Translations under genes and position numbers: made by a program
Source: JAIOQJ01 sp963718635
GTDB taxonomy: Bacteria; Planctomycetota; Planctomycetia; Gemmatales; Gemmataceae
NCBI GenBank assembly: GCA_963718635.1
Contig: OY970367.1
Location: forward strand, 6,324,001-6,388,000
Direction of reading: 5' to 3'
DNA: 64,000 nt
Notes under the pieces: model-generated
Databases searched by the model: none
What the model saw: the letters and a program-made list of their open reading frames with translations, nothing else
Told to the model about the DNA's origin: nothing
Part shown: one piece after another, positions 47,374 to 58,104 of the stretch
Position numbering within the stretch: position 1 is the first letter of the stretch
Layout of the letters: every line of letters starts with the position of its first letter

Positions 47374-48558
47374 TTACTTCCAGCGGCGTGATTCAAGGCT
47401 GCGCACGGTCATGAATAAGAAGAACAACGTCATCGTCGTGTAAAGCACCAAGTGGCCAATGTTAAGGATGCCGCGGGTAAAATCACGACTGAAGTGCATC
47501 GGCACACTGAGATAGAAGATCACCCGATAGTATAAGTCCGAGGGGTCCATTTCCGGACGCCAGAACCCCGCCACAATGAAGAGAAGGCTCAAGATCAGGG
47601 AAATCAGCGCCGCCACCATTTGGCTCTTCACCAAACTGCTAACGAATAAGCCGAGCGCGAGGAACATGGCCCCCGCCAGCATGACGCCCAAGTACGAGAC
47701 GCCCAACGGCCTGGCATCAATCTCCGTCTCGAAATGGATCGGCTGGAAGTCGCCTTGGTTGTGCGTGCGAGCCAGATGAACGACGACATAAACAAAGGCT
47801 AAAGCAAACTGGAGCCAGCCGACAAACAAGACGCTGGTCTCGAACCGCTCTTCAAAAGCCCGGGCGATGGCGAAAGGAAGCAGGAAGGTCACGCCGAAGG
47901 CGAGCAGAATCATGATCGCCTGCACGGCAATCACCATCGCTTTCTGGTCGGCGGCAAAATCGACGAAGTTCGGCACGATATCGACATCGTAAAACCAAAC
48001 GTAGGCGGCCGGCGGCGCGAGCGAGAGCAAGATGAGCAGAACCAGTCGCGTTTTGGCGCTGAGCGGTAGGACGTTTACCAGGAATATTGAGAGACAGGCG
48101 GCAGCGGCGATGGCCACCGGAATGCTCTCTTTCGTCCACTTCCAATCGACCGACGGAATGGCCTGGCAATTGGTGAGAACCGGCCAGTAAACCATCGTCG
48201 GGATCCAGAGCACGACGTAAAAGAGGAAGCAGGCGACGAATTTGCTCAGCACGACCTGCCAGTCGCGGACCGGGGCGGTCATCAACATTTCGAGCGTTCC
48301 CGTGCCGCGCTCTTCGGCAAACAATCTCATGGTCAACAGAGGCGGGATAAAGAGAAAGACGAGCCAGAATTTCTCATCGCCGAACATCAGTTGCATGGGG
48401 AATTCAACGCCGCGCGGCCCCGAAGCGGTGAGCTGATTCAGCGTGAGATAAAAGAGATGGCCGGTCACGAGCAGAAAGACCGCCAGCACGACGTAAGCGA
48501 TCGGCGACAGGAAATAAGCGGTGAACTCGCGCTTGATCAAACTCAACGTCGGCCGCAT
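47374..48558 (-). CDS. ABC-2 type transporter permease (GldF-like)
   Basis: 394 residues with about 10 hydrophobic helices. It begins MRPTLSLIKREFTAYFLSPI, the normal start of ABC-2 permeases, with AYVVLAVFLLVTG as first helix. PPLLTMRLFAEERGTGTLEM is the conserved element between helices 2 and 3 in GldF/ABC-2 permeases, and APVRDWQVVLSKFVACFLFY follows. No frameshift is apparent. It lies 36 bases after the ATPase gene and overlaps the upstream GldG start. Confidence 0.9.
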   Translation of the reverse strand: MRPTLSLIKREFTAYFLSPIAYVVLAVFLLVTGHLFYLTLNQLTASGPRGVEFPMQLMFGDEKFWLVFLFIPPLLTMRLFAEERGTGTLEMLMTAPVRDWQVVLSKFVACFLFYVVLWIPTMVYWPVLTNCQAIPSVDWKWTKESIPVAIAAAACLSIFLVNVLPLSAKTRLVLLILLSLAPPAAYVWFYDVDIVPNFVDFAADQKAMVIAVQAIMILLAFGVTFLLPFAIARAFEERFETSVLFVGWLQFALAFVYVVVHLARTHNQGDFQPIHFETEIDARPLGVSYLGVMLAGAMFLALGLFVSSLVKSQMVAALISLILSLLFIVAGFWRPEMDPSDLYYRVIFYLSVPMHFSRDFTRGILNIGHLVLYTTMTLFFLFMTVRSLESRRWK

Positions 48559-48594
48559 CAGCGTGCTCCGGCAAAGGCAGGGGTAATCTGGCAG

Positions 48595-49314
48595 TTATTC
48601 CGTCAAGCCGGTGATCTGTACGAACACTTCTTCCAGGCTCTTGTTGTTGTACATGCTGCGCACCGCCGGGATGGTTCCCTGCACGACCACGACACCCTGG
48701 TGAATCACAATGACGGAGTCGCAGGTCATTTCCACTTCAGGCAAAATGTGCGTTGACAGCAGGATTGTGTGTTGGTCGCCGAGCTCTTTGATCAGCTTGC
48801 GCGTCTCGCGAATCTGAACCGGGTCGAGCCCAACAGTCGGCTCATCGAGAATAAGCACTGCGGGATTGGCAAGCAGCGAATCAGCCAAGCCGACGCGCTG
48901 GCGATAGCCCTTCGATAGAGTGCCGATCAACTGCCGGCGAACATCTTTCAGCCAGCAGCGTTCGACGACATAATCAATCCGGTTGCGGCGCTCCTGGCCT
49001 ACCATGCTCTTCAGCCCGCCGCGAAAACGCAGATACTCTTCTACGCGCATCTCGGTGTAAAGCGGGCAGCTTTCGGGTAGGTAGCCGATGCGCCGACGGG
49101 CGGCGATCGGATCCCAGAAGACGTCTTTGCCGTCGATGGTCGCATGGCCCGAGGTGGCGGTAATATAGCCGGCGAGGATGCGCATGGTCGTCGATTTTCC
49201 GGCGCCATTCGGGCCCAGGAAACCAACGATTTGCCCTCGTGCGACGTCAAACGAGACATCGCGAACGGCGGCATAGTCGCCGTAATGCTTGGTTAGATGT
49301 TCAACGTGAATCAT
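48595..49314 (-). CDS. ABC transporter ATP-binding protein
   Basis: 239 residues with GPNGAGKSTTMRILAG (Walker A), GTLSKGYRQRVGLADSLLAN (signature), LILDEPTVGLDP (Walker B) and STHILPEVEMTCD (switch histidine). The GYLPESCPLYTEMRVEEYL Q-loop region fits the GldA/drug-export ATPase class. It is first in the minus-strand operon ATPase-permease-GldG-DUF4340. Its energy would drive an unidentified export or surface-machinery process. Confidence 0.95.
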   Translation of the reverse strand: MIHVEHLTKHYGDYAAVRDVSFDVARGQIVGFLGPNGAGKSTTMRILAGYITATSGHATIDGKDVFWDPIAARRRIGYLPESCPLYTEMRVEEYLRFRGGLKSMVGQERRNRIDYVVERCWLKDVRRQLIGTLSKGYRQRVGLADSLLANPAVLILDEPTVGLDPVQIRETRKLIKELGDQHTILLSTHILPEVEMTCDSVIVIHQGVVVVQGTIPAVRSMYNNKSLEEVFVQITGLTE

Positions 49315-49380
49315 GGGATGTAAGGATTAGGCAGAATGGGCGACGGCGGCAAGATGCAGTTAAGGCCAAATCGAGATTCG

Positions 49381-49624
49381 TTAGCCACGGATCAAACACG
49401 GACAAAACACGTATAAATTAAACATCCTGTTGCCTGTTCGGCAACTCGCCTTGATCGAACCTCTCCGATCAACCCGTGTTTGATTTGTGTACCACCCGTG
49501 CCCTGATAATGCTGTAGGTGGCCAAGGTCACATTAAGATTCATTGGCCACGGAGGAAACACGGAAAAACACGGAGAATTCATTCGGATTTATCCGTGTTT
49601 GTTCCGTGTTCCATCCGTGGCTAA
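49381..49624. repeat. Two GCCACGGAT-type palindromic elements
   Basis: Element 1 (49381-49510) begins TTAGCCACGGATCAAACACG and has a decayed right arm. Element 2 (49543-49624) is compact: GGCCACGGAGGAAACACGGA on the left and the matching TCCGTGTT...CATCCGTGGCTAA on the right. A related copy is at 52119-52246. Within each arm a CACGGA motif repeats every 10-11 bases. No gene is present in 49315-49704. Confidence 0.85.
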
Positions 49625-49668
49625 ACGATTTTGCCTGGTTTGATGGCGGCGTGTAATTGCCCAGGTTT

Positions 49669-49696
49669 CTCCGGTCGCTCACGCTCCTGGCTCGCC
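49669..49696 (-). repeat. REP unit downstream of the DUF1080 gene
   Basis: CTCCGGTCGCTCACGCTCCT followed by GGCTCGCC; together with the oppositely oriented unit at 50533-50560 it brackets the DUF1080 gene. Confidence 0.75.
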
Positions 49697-49704
49697 GCTT
49701 CGAA

Positions 49705-50443
49705 TCACTTCACCGTTAGCAGCTTGTCTTTCTTCGGGAAGGTCTCGATCTTCAATCCCTTGAACTGCACTTCTTGAGGCACCGTGTTCGAATGGAGTCT
49801 GTAGGCCGATCGGCCCTTCTTTGATCCGATCAGGTTCCGGATCGCGCCAATCGACGACCGCTACGCCGTTGATAGCGACGCGGACGCGGTTTCCCTGTGC
49901 CAGGATTTCGACATCGTTCCAGTCGTGCTGCTTGCCGACTTTCTTTGCGGCAGCGCCATTAACGGGCAGACCATTGCGGCCAAAGAGATCATACATGCCG
50001 TATCCCGAAGGGAACATGACGAGATGGCCCTTGTAGGTGTTTTCCGAACGATCGGCCTTTGGATCTTTTACTTTGCCGTCGGCCTTGGGCGAGACTTCGC
50101 CCCAGAAAGCAACTCCGGAGTGCATCTCGGATTCAACCAGCTTCGCGGCGAAAATCAGGCGGAAATCACTATATTTATCTTTCGTGAGCAAGTAGGTGCT
50201 GTATTTAAGCGGATCCTTGTTTTTGCCAACGATGACGCCGTCTTTGACCGACCATAGATCTTCGTAGCCGATCCAGCCATCGAGGGTTTTGCCATCGAAC
50301 AACGTCGTTGTCACGGACTCTCCTGTTTTCGGCGCGACGATCGGCGCTTCTTTTTTGGGCACTTCCTTTTTCGCCTGGGCCGACAAAGAGTCGGCAAAGG
50401 CAGTGAAGGCAAACAGTGAAAGCACGAGAGAGAGACGGTTCAT
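49705..50443 (-). CDS. DUF1080 protein (one frameshift)
   Basis: 245 residues when repaired. A signal peptide (MNRLSLVLSLFAFTAFADSL) leads into the DUF1080 concanavalin-like domain: TLFDGKTLDGWIGYEDLWSV, KDGVIVGKNKDPLKYSTYLL, SDFRLIFAAKLVESEMHSGV, AKKVGKQHDWNDVEILAQGN, RVAINGVAVVDWRDP, GPIGLQ. The frame breaks near 49798 (one extra base) and ends LHSNTVPQEVQFKGLKIETF to KKDKLLTVK. DUF1080 proteins (3-keto-disaccharide hydrolase-like) are expanded in planctomycetes and act on sugars outside the cytoplasm. Confidence 0.88.
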
Positions 50444-50532
50444 GACGTTTCCTGAATCGAAGAAAGAGGGGTAGCAAGCCGCTGGGTAAGTCTAGTCGGC
50501 TTACACGAAATGGCGAGGCGTCTCGCACTCGT

Positions 50533-50560
50533 GGCGAGCCGGGAGCGTGAGCGACCGGAG
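50533..50560 (+). repeat. REP unit upstream of the DUF1080 gene
   Basis: GGCGAGCCGGGAGCGTGAGC followed by GACCGGAG, the plus-orientation of the family seen at 20692 and 58105. Confidence 0.78.
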
Positions 50561-50632
50561 AATAAAGCATTAGGCGAGCCGAACCGCGTAAGCAATTGGG
50601 TGATGATGCCGGGCATCTGAGCGGATTCGCCG

Positions 50633-50912
50633 CCACCCCGCTTGCCGGGGTGGAGCGCCGGTTAGTAGCTAGAGGAAGGCTCCTCTTTGATTCGCCGCCA
50701 CCCCGCTTGCCGGGGCGGAGCCCCGGTTCGTAGTCAGAAGTGCTGCTAAGGAACATGTGCACCACCCCGGCGAGCGGGGTGGGGGCGTTCAACAAGAGCG
50801 AGATGTTCTAGCGACGAACATGCGCACCACCCCGGCGAGCGGGGCGGGGGCGAGAGTGCACGACGTCCGGCTCTAGTGATGAACATACGCTCCACCCCGG
50901 CAAGCGGGATGG
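50633..50912. repeat. Cluster of five GCTTGCCGGGGTGGAGC-type palindromes
   Basis: Units at 50633-50656 and 50698-50721 face three reverse-orientation units at 50759-50782, 50824-50847 and 50889-50912. The 41-42 base spacers are partly conserved (CTCTTTGATTCGCC against CTTTTTCCGATTCCGCC in the cluster at 19.9 kb), so the repeat unit is about 65-75 bases, not just the palindrome. Confidence 0.88.
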
Positions 50913-50942
50913 CGTTGGCCAATTGCAGAAGGTAATCCGTCC

Positions 50943-52048
50943 TTGAAGAAATCAATCCGGTCACAACTATTCGAGGAGCCTTTTCGCTTTGATTTTTTCC
51001 AGGCGGTGCGACTGCTGGAAAGCATTGATCGCAGCAAAAAGCCGGTGGGCTTGGCTTACGCGCCAATGGAAGAAGTAGCTGCGCTTTCGCTCACACTTAT
51101 CTCTCACCTTTCCTCCTAGCGCCATTTACGAGCTTCTACGCGCCGGACTCCGAGCGCCCCGTGGCGTTGATGACCGTAACCTTTATGGGCTTAACGGGCC
51201 CTAGCGGCGCCTTGCCGACGCATTACACGCAGATGCTCATGGATCTGGGTCGCGATGTGCGCGGGCCGGAACGGCGATCCTTGCGCGATTGGTTCGATCT
51301 CTTCAATCACCGGGCGATCTCCCTCTTCTACCGCGCCTGGGAGAAATATCGATTTCCGCTGGCCTTTGAACGCGGCGAATCGGACCGCCGCGATCCCGAT
51401 CCGTTTACCCGAGCGCTGCTTAGCGTGGCCGGCATTGGCGCTTCCAATCTTCGCAATCGACTCTGCATTCTGCCTCCCGATAGCAGGGCCTTGGAAGCGC
51501 AAGCGAGCCCGGCGCCTCTCGCCCAGATCGACGACCTCGCTTTATTGTTTTACACCGGCATCCTGGCGCAACGGCCGCGCAACGCGACGAATCTAAAGAT
51601 CCTTCTCTCGGATTATTTTAAGCTTGCCATCGAAGTGCAACAATTCCGAGGGCAATGGCTGCAGATTGAGCCTCCTAACCAAACTTGCCTTGGAGTCTCC
51701 GGCCTGCTGGGTATGACCACAGTAGCCGGCAGCCGGGTGTGGGATGTGCAAACTCGCTTCCGCTTGCGCGTCGGCCCGCTGGATTACCATGCGTTTGAAG
51801 AGTGCCTGCCGGACCCCGATCCGGTTCGCCTGCGCAAAACCTTCTTTCTGATCGTTCAATTGACGCGTCTGTTCGCTGGGATGGAACTCGACTTCGATAT
51901 TCAGCTTGTTTTGCAGGCTAAAGACGTTCCGGAAATCCGATTAGAACAAGGCCTCGGCATGGGGCCGCGCTTGGGATGGAACACCTGGTTGATCAGCGAG
52001 AAACCTCAAGCGGATGTGCATGACGCGGTTTTTGAAGCGGGATTTTAA
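50943..52048 (+). CDS. tssG: Type VI secretion baseplate subunit TssG (two frameshifts)
   Basis: About 367 residues after repair. Start TTG at 50943 with GAAGG upstream; it opens KKSIRSQLFEEPFRFDFFQA, VRLLESIDRS, a typical TssG start. Extra bases near 51082 and 51138 split it; the intermediate piece reads FRSHLSLTFPPSAIYEL and then APDSERPVALMTVTFMGLTG. The rest has GALPTHYTQMLM, RDWFDLFNHRAISLFYRAWE, GLLGMTTVAGSRVWDVQTRF and RVGPLDYHAFEECLPDP, all TssG hallmarks. No other tss gene is in the window; flanks are repeats and unrelated genes on the other strand. Confidence 0.86.
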
Positions 52049-52118
52049 CTTATTCATCCAGATAAATTCATCGTGATTGAATCAAGTTTCAGATGAGACA
52101 TCAAACCAGACAAAATCA

Positions 52119-52246
52119 TTGAGCCACGGATGGAACACAGAAAAAACACGGATAAAACCGAAGACGTTTGATCAGGGCCAGTAGCCGAGTGTGAATCAAG
52201 ACGTTTGATTTATCCGTGTTCCGTCCGTGTTTAATCCGTGGCTCAA
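52119..52246. repeat. GCCACGGAT-type palindromic element, third copy
   Basis: TTGAGCCACGGATGGAACAC (52119 on) pairs with the right arm ending TTTAATCCGTGGCTCAA at 52246; inner CACGGATAAA/TTTATCCGTG also pair. The direct repeat GACGTTTGAT occurs twice inside. It separates convergent tssG and the synthetase gene. Confidence 0.85.
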
Positions 52247-52317
52247 GAATTTGTTTTAACATATGTAGTGGTCCGAGCCGGACGATCAACTTTCCAAGAA
52301 TCAACTGTGGCAAAACG

Positions 52318-55300
52318 CTAATCCTCACTCGCAATTTTGGCGGGGATGCCGCTCCAGGAACCGCGCGGCAACGATTCACCTTTCATGACGAGCGACAGGC
52401 GCCGAGCGATGCTTCCGCTGCCATCTGCGCATCGTAAAGAACGACGGCACGCGAGCCGACCGTACAGCCGGGGCCGATGATCACGGTAGACATTTTCATC
52501 ACGCGATCTTCGAACAGATGCGTCTGCAAGGAGGCCTGGCCGCCGATGGCGGCATCGTCGCCAACATGGACCAGGTCGAACTCCGTGACGAAGTTCGACT
52601 CCATGTAAACGCGTTTCCCGAGGTGGCATCCGAACAAGCGCAAAGCCGGGGACATCAAGGGAGTGCCGCTGAGCCAATGCAGTAGCCAAGGAACCGCCAC
52701 GTTTTCGTAAAGGCCCGTGATCAACTCGGTGCGCCACACGAAATGCGACCATTGGGGTTCAACACGCGGGCGATAGCGACCCACAACAAACCACTTCATG
52801 GCGGCTACCAGGAAAATGAGAAGCGCGCCTGCAGCCAGATAGACGGCGGGCATCAATAGTATCACTGTCAGCAGCGAAAACTGGTCAACCAGCCAAAGCA
52901 ATGCGAGAGAAATAGCGAAAAAGCCGACGAAGGCCATGGTAGCGGGGAGGATGGCGCGGAGAAATTCGATTGCCAGACGGCCCGCTACCAGGCGGGGCGG
53001 CGGATGGTAAGTTACCGATTCATCGAAGTTGCCGCTCGATTGCCGTCGTGGCAAAAAGATCGCCGGCGAGCCAAGCCAGGAAGTACCCGGCTCGACCGCG
53101 TGATTCGGTGGCACGGAAAGGACGCCGAGAAGACAATCGTGAGCCAACTTCGTATCGCCTGGCACCAAGGCGGCGTTGCCGATGAATGCTCGCTCGCCGA
53201 TCTCTGTCCCGCCCAGAACCATGAAGCCGTTGCAGACGCGAGCAGCGCCAACCACCGCCAGATCGGCCACAAAACATTCGGTTCCCAAGGTAAGCAGGTC
53301 GGGATCGATGTTGGAGACGGTGGACACTTCCGCCCGAGGGCCGACACGAGCGCCGAGCAACCTCAAGAACGGCAGCAAATAGAGCGTTGAATAGAGCGTG
53401 TTGGTAAGTGTAAGGCTCAGGTGCATCAGTCGGTCGTTGAACCATTTGCGCAGGCCGAAACCCGAACGCAGGGGATAAATGCCTGGACAGATGGACGGCA
53501 TGACTAAACGCTTTCCCAAAGCCACGACCGCACACGTGGCAAGCACGTGGAGCAGGCCGGCAGCGGGCGTCAATGCCAGTCCTATGCCAAGGTCGCCCTC
53601 GGAGATTCCCCAGATCAAAATCAGCCCGGGTAGGAGCAGCAACGTCGGCAACAGGTTCAGCAGGATCGCACCGATGGCAAAACCGACGAGCACAGCAGCC
53701 GGCCAGCGCTGCGGCGGCTGCATGCCAACCAACTTGTCCAGTTCCAACGCCGCCTCGACTCGGCACGACGGCGACCCTGCCCAGGTCTCACCATTGGGGA
53801 TTCGCTGGCCGTTGGCAACCAGCGATTGTTCCGTGATTCGAGCGTCGGCGCCGACGGCGCCTCCGCCTTGAATCGCTACGTTGGTGCCGACATAAGCTCG
53901 AGCGCCGACGACGATGGGCCGAAAGGTGCAAAAAGCCGGCTTCCACATGCCCCGGGTCGAGGTCGACGCCATAGCCGATGCAAGCATCATCGCCGATATC
54001 GATCAAATCGGGCACATCGATATACGATGAACCAAGATGGCAGTTTCGGCCAACGCGGGCGCCGAGCAATCGCAGATAAGGGGCGAGCAACGGCGAGCCA
54101 GCCAATAGATCAATGGGCGCGGTTTGCAGAAGTTTTCGGACGATCCACCAACGGCAGAAAAACCAGCCCCAGAGCGGATAAACTCCGGCGCGGACGCGTC
54201 CGAGCATCAGCCACTTCGCGACGACAGGGAGCGCCAGCGCAATCAGCGGTACGCCAGCCACAGCGATGGCGGTCGCGCTGTTTCGTTCCAGCCGCGTCCA
54301 TTCATCGTTCGTCAGAAACCAAAGGATGGCGAGCGTTGGGAGCAACCAGGGGATCAACGACAGATACAAGAAAAAGATCTGAACGATACCAGCGATTGCT
54401 ACGCGGGCGCCGCTATGGATGCGCCGTTCGTGTTTAGGTTGAAACACGCGATTTGCAGCCGAATCCGAATTCACAATCGCCTGCGCTTCGAGATGATTGC
54501 TCAGCGCCAGCACAGTGGGATGGGCGTAAAGATCGCCGATGGCCAGATGGCGGAATTCCGCCTGCTGGCGAAGGTCCGATACCGCCAGAGCGGCAAAGAG
54601 AGAATGGCCCCCGAGCTCGAGAAAGAAGTCCGCGCGGATCGAACGGATTTCATGGCCGAACACGCGCGACCACGAAGCCATGATCGCCCGTTGCTTTGCC
54701 GTCTGAGCCGGCTCATCTTCAACATCACCGGTCGATAACCTGGGCCAAACCGGGCGCGGCAACCGGGCTCGATCCGTTTTTTGGCTGGCCAGCATCGGTA
54801 TTGAGTCGACGAGCTCGATGAAGGCCGGCACCATATAGGAAGGTAAGCGATAACGTAACCGAGCAAGCAAGCGGGTCCGCCACTCGTCGGGGTCAATGGG
54901 CGCCGCGCTACGACGTAGCCGGCAAGTTCCGCGACGTTGCCTTCGTTTTGCACGAGTGCGACGGCCGCATGGGCGACTCCCGCATCTTCGCGCAAGACGG
55001 CTTCGATTTCGTCGAGTTCAATGCGATAACCGCGAATCTTGATCTGGGCATCGATCCGGCCCAGATATTCAATCTCGCCGCTCTCATTTATTCGGCCGAG
55101 GTCGCCGGTGCGATAAAGCTTCGCGCCAGGTGCATTGGAAAAAGTGTCGGGAACGAAACGCTCGGCCGTCAGTTCGGGACGATTGACGTAACCGACGGCA
55201 ACGCAGGCGCCGCCAATGCAGATCTCGCCTTCTTCGCCCCGAGCAACATGGTTGAGCACTTCGTCGAGAATATGAATCGTCGCTGCCGGCATCGGCCGGC

Positions 55301-56320
55301 CGATTGTCACCGGCTTGTCAGGCCTGAGCTCGCCCCATGTCGCCGTAACGGTCGCTTCGGTGGGGCCATAGGTGTTCAACATCCGTCGCCCGAATCTCGA
55401 CCAACGGTTTACTAGGTCAAGCGGACAAGCCTCGCCACCGACCAATAGCAAACGAAGCGATGGAACATCGCGTTCAAGAGTTGCCAATAACGTAGGCACA
55501 GAACAAAGCACTGTCACCGATTGATTGATCAAAAAATCATTGAGACCGACGCCGAACCGGCTATGATCGTTGGGCCCAGCTACGAGAGTTGCGCCTACAG
55601 CAAAAGTCGGCCAAATTTCTTCGATGGAGAAATCAAAAGCGAGCGTCATCCCTTGGTAAACTCGATCGCTCGCTTGCACGCCGTAGATGGGAGTGCAATC
55701 GGCGATGAAACGGCAGATGCTCGAATGATTGACGGCTACCCCTTTAGGCCGGCCGGTTGTCCCCGAAGTGTAAATGATGTAACAGAGCGCATCGGCCGTC
55801 TGAGAAAAGTGCGGGCGCTCGGCTGCTTCGGCCTCTAATAGTTTCTGCGTCTCATCGATCATCAACAAAGGGCAGCAGTCGCCAGCGACGGAGGCAAACG
55901 CCCGACTGGTAATCAAAAGGCGCAACGACGCATCGGAAGCAATGAAGGTGATCCGGTCAGCCGGAAAGGCCGGGTCGAGCGGCACGAAGGCGGCGCCTGC
56001 CTTCAGGATGCCTAAGGAGCGCCGACATAAGTCGATGTCGATCTTTCCAACAATAAGCCGACGCGATCACCCGGCCGCACACTGAGGTGAGAGAGATGAT
56101 TGGCCAGTTGATTGGCGCGCCGGTTCAGTTCGGCATACGTCAGTGTGTCATCGCCGCATTGCAGAGCGATGGAATCTGCGTGCAAATCGCACGATCGTTC
56201 GAAGAAGTCATGCAGGCGTTTTGGAATATACGATGAGACAGAGGCCACACGCATGGACTCGCGGTAAAGATCGGAGGAAGCGTTCCGGATCAGCGTCGAG
56301 CGAGATTCCGCGTTGGCCAT
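52318..56320 (-). CDS. Pls/PosA-type non-ribosomal peptide synthetase (four frameshifts)
   Basis: About 1334 residues when repaired. The adenylation domain (residues 1-490) has IIYTSGTTGRPKGVAVNH, AFDFSIEEIWPTF, LNTYGPTEATVTATWG, LYRTGDLGR and GRIDAQIKIRGYRIELDEIE. A carrier domain follows with FLELGGHSLFAALAV (Ser for phosphopantetheine). The remaining 750 residues are membrane helices with left-handed beta-helix acyltransferase-like hexapeptide segments (IGDDACIGYGVDLDPGHV, VGARAYVGTNVAIQGGGAVG). This is the architecture of Pls (epsilon-poly-lysine synthetase) and PosA. Frameshifts lie near 56013, 54904, 53925 and 52397. The start ATG 56320 is tentative; ATG 56254 is an alternative. Confidence 0.87.
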
Positions 56321-56481
56321 GAGAGAGTATCGGCCCGTGTCAGACAGATAGGGGCGAAAGATATAACACCACTGCAGGGCAAAGGTTTCGCCGCACCGCA
56401 AGCGTGGAAGCATGCCGAGGACGCGGCAACGAATGTTGGCTTGCGCAACCCGCTTGCCGACCCGGTTTCGTTGCGATTGTA

Positions 56482-58042
56482 TCAAACTTGCAGCACTCCG
56501 GTCTTGAACTCCTTCTTCGCGTCGTATCGGCAAGCGATATCGAGCGCCGTCAGCAGTTCGTTGCGGGTGTTTTCCGGTAGAATGATCCGATCAACCCAAA
56601 GCCGAGCGGCGGCATAACGGATATCCGTCTGCTCTTCATAGCTCGCTTTCACTTTGGCGCTCAAGAGGGCAAGTTCGTCTGCATCGGGTTGATGGCCTCC
56701 TCGCTTCAAGGCAGAGATCGTGATGTCCAATAGCGTGTTGGCCGCCTGTTCGCCGCCCATCACAGCGTACCGAGCGTCTGGCCAGGCCATGATGAGACGC
56801 GGGTCAAACGCTTTGCCGCACAGCGCATAGTTGCCGGCGCCGAACGAGCCGCCGGTGATAACCGTGATTTTCGGCACGACACTGTTGGAGATGACGTTGA
56901 CGAGCTTCGCCCCTGCCCGGATGATGCCGGATTGCTCAGCATCTCTGCCCACCATGAAGCCGTTGACGTTTTGCATGAAGATGATCGGCATGCGCGTCTG
57001 GTTGCAGTCCATGATGAAGCGGCGCCGCCTTATCGGCGCTGTCGGTGTAGATGACGCCGCCGAACTGCATCGGCGCCGCTCGCCGGCTTGCAACGCTTGC
57101 GCTGGTTGGCGACGACGCCGACCGCCATTCCGCCAAGCCGGCCGTAGCCGCACACAAGCGTCTGGCCATAGTCCGCTTTGTATTCATCGAACTCGACGGG
57201 ATCGAGAACAGCACGAAGCAGATCGCGCACGTCGTACTCGCGGATTTCGCGGTGAAGGCCGACCAGTCGGTGTCGTTGCGGCACGGCTGATGGTTGAACG
57301 CGTTCGACATCTGCAGGAACCGCGTCGATCAACCGGCGAAGCGAGCCAGACAAGAGTCTTCGGTTGGCTCGTGAAAGTCGATCGTCCCGCTGACGGCCGC
57401 ATGCATGGCCGCGCCGCCGAGTTCTTCATGGCTCACGGTCTGACCTATGGCTGCCTTCACCAGAGCGGGCCCAGCCAGATAAAGGCCGCTGCCCTCGGTC
57501 ATCAACAGCTTGTCGCAGAGCACGGGGAGATAGCCGCCGCCGGCTACGCAATTGCCCATGATGGCGGCAAACTGCGGAATGCCCTCGGCGGATATGACGG
57601 CGTTGTTGCGAAAGATTCGGCCGAAGTCATCTTCATCCGGAAAGACTTCATCCTGGAGCGGCAGAAAAACGCCGGCCGAATCGACGAGGTAAACCAGAGG
57701 CAGCCGATTCTCCAGCGCGATGCGTTCGGCGCGTAACACTTTCTTACAGGTCATCGGGAAGAAAGCGCCGGCTTTAACCGTGGCGTCATTGGCGATGATC
57801 ATCACCCGCCGATTGGCAACCGTGCCGATGCCAGCCACAACTCCTGCGGATACGGCCCCGCCCCAATCGCCGTACATATTCCAGGCCGCCCACAGGCCGA
57901 GCTCATAAAGAGCCGTCTCCGGGTCAATCAATTTGGTGATCCGCTCGCGAGCAGTAAGCCGACCTTTCTCGTGCTGGCGTTCAATCGCCTTGGCGCCTCC
58001 GCCGAGGAGAATGTGTTGTTCTTGAGTTGAGAGATCAGTCAT
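56482..58042 (-). CDS. Acyl-CoA carboxylase carboxyltransferase subunit (three frameshifts)
   Basis: About 519 residues after repair, starting MTDLSTQEQHILLGGGAKAI at 58042. The crotonase-like halves have LTARERITKLIDPETALYEL, GRRVMII-type ANRRVMIIANDATVKAGAFF, CVAGGGYLPVLCDKLLMTEG and, in the second half, EFDEYKADYGQTLVCGYGRLGG-like VEFDEYKADYGQTLVCGYG, FIMDCNQTRMPIIFMQNVNG and ITGGSFGAGNYALCGKAFDP, ending EFKTGVLQV. It resembles beta subunits of methylcrotonyl/propionyl-CoA carboxylase. Frame breaks are near 57338, 57080 and 57023. The biotin carboxylase/carrier subunit is not in the window. bioF and bioB, which make biotin, lie just upstream on the same strand. Confidence 0.88.
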
Positions 58043-58104
58043 GAGGCCGGCTCCGGCTTGGAACGTCGGAGGCGGGGGCATAATTAAGCGCGCTTACGGA
58101 TGTT

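Noticed and set aside
50943..56320. A type VI secretion gene cluster
   Set aside because: Only tssG is recognisable; the following genes are a peptide synthetase and metabolic genes on the opposite strand.
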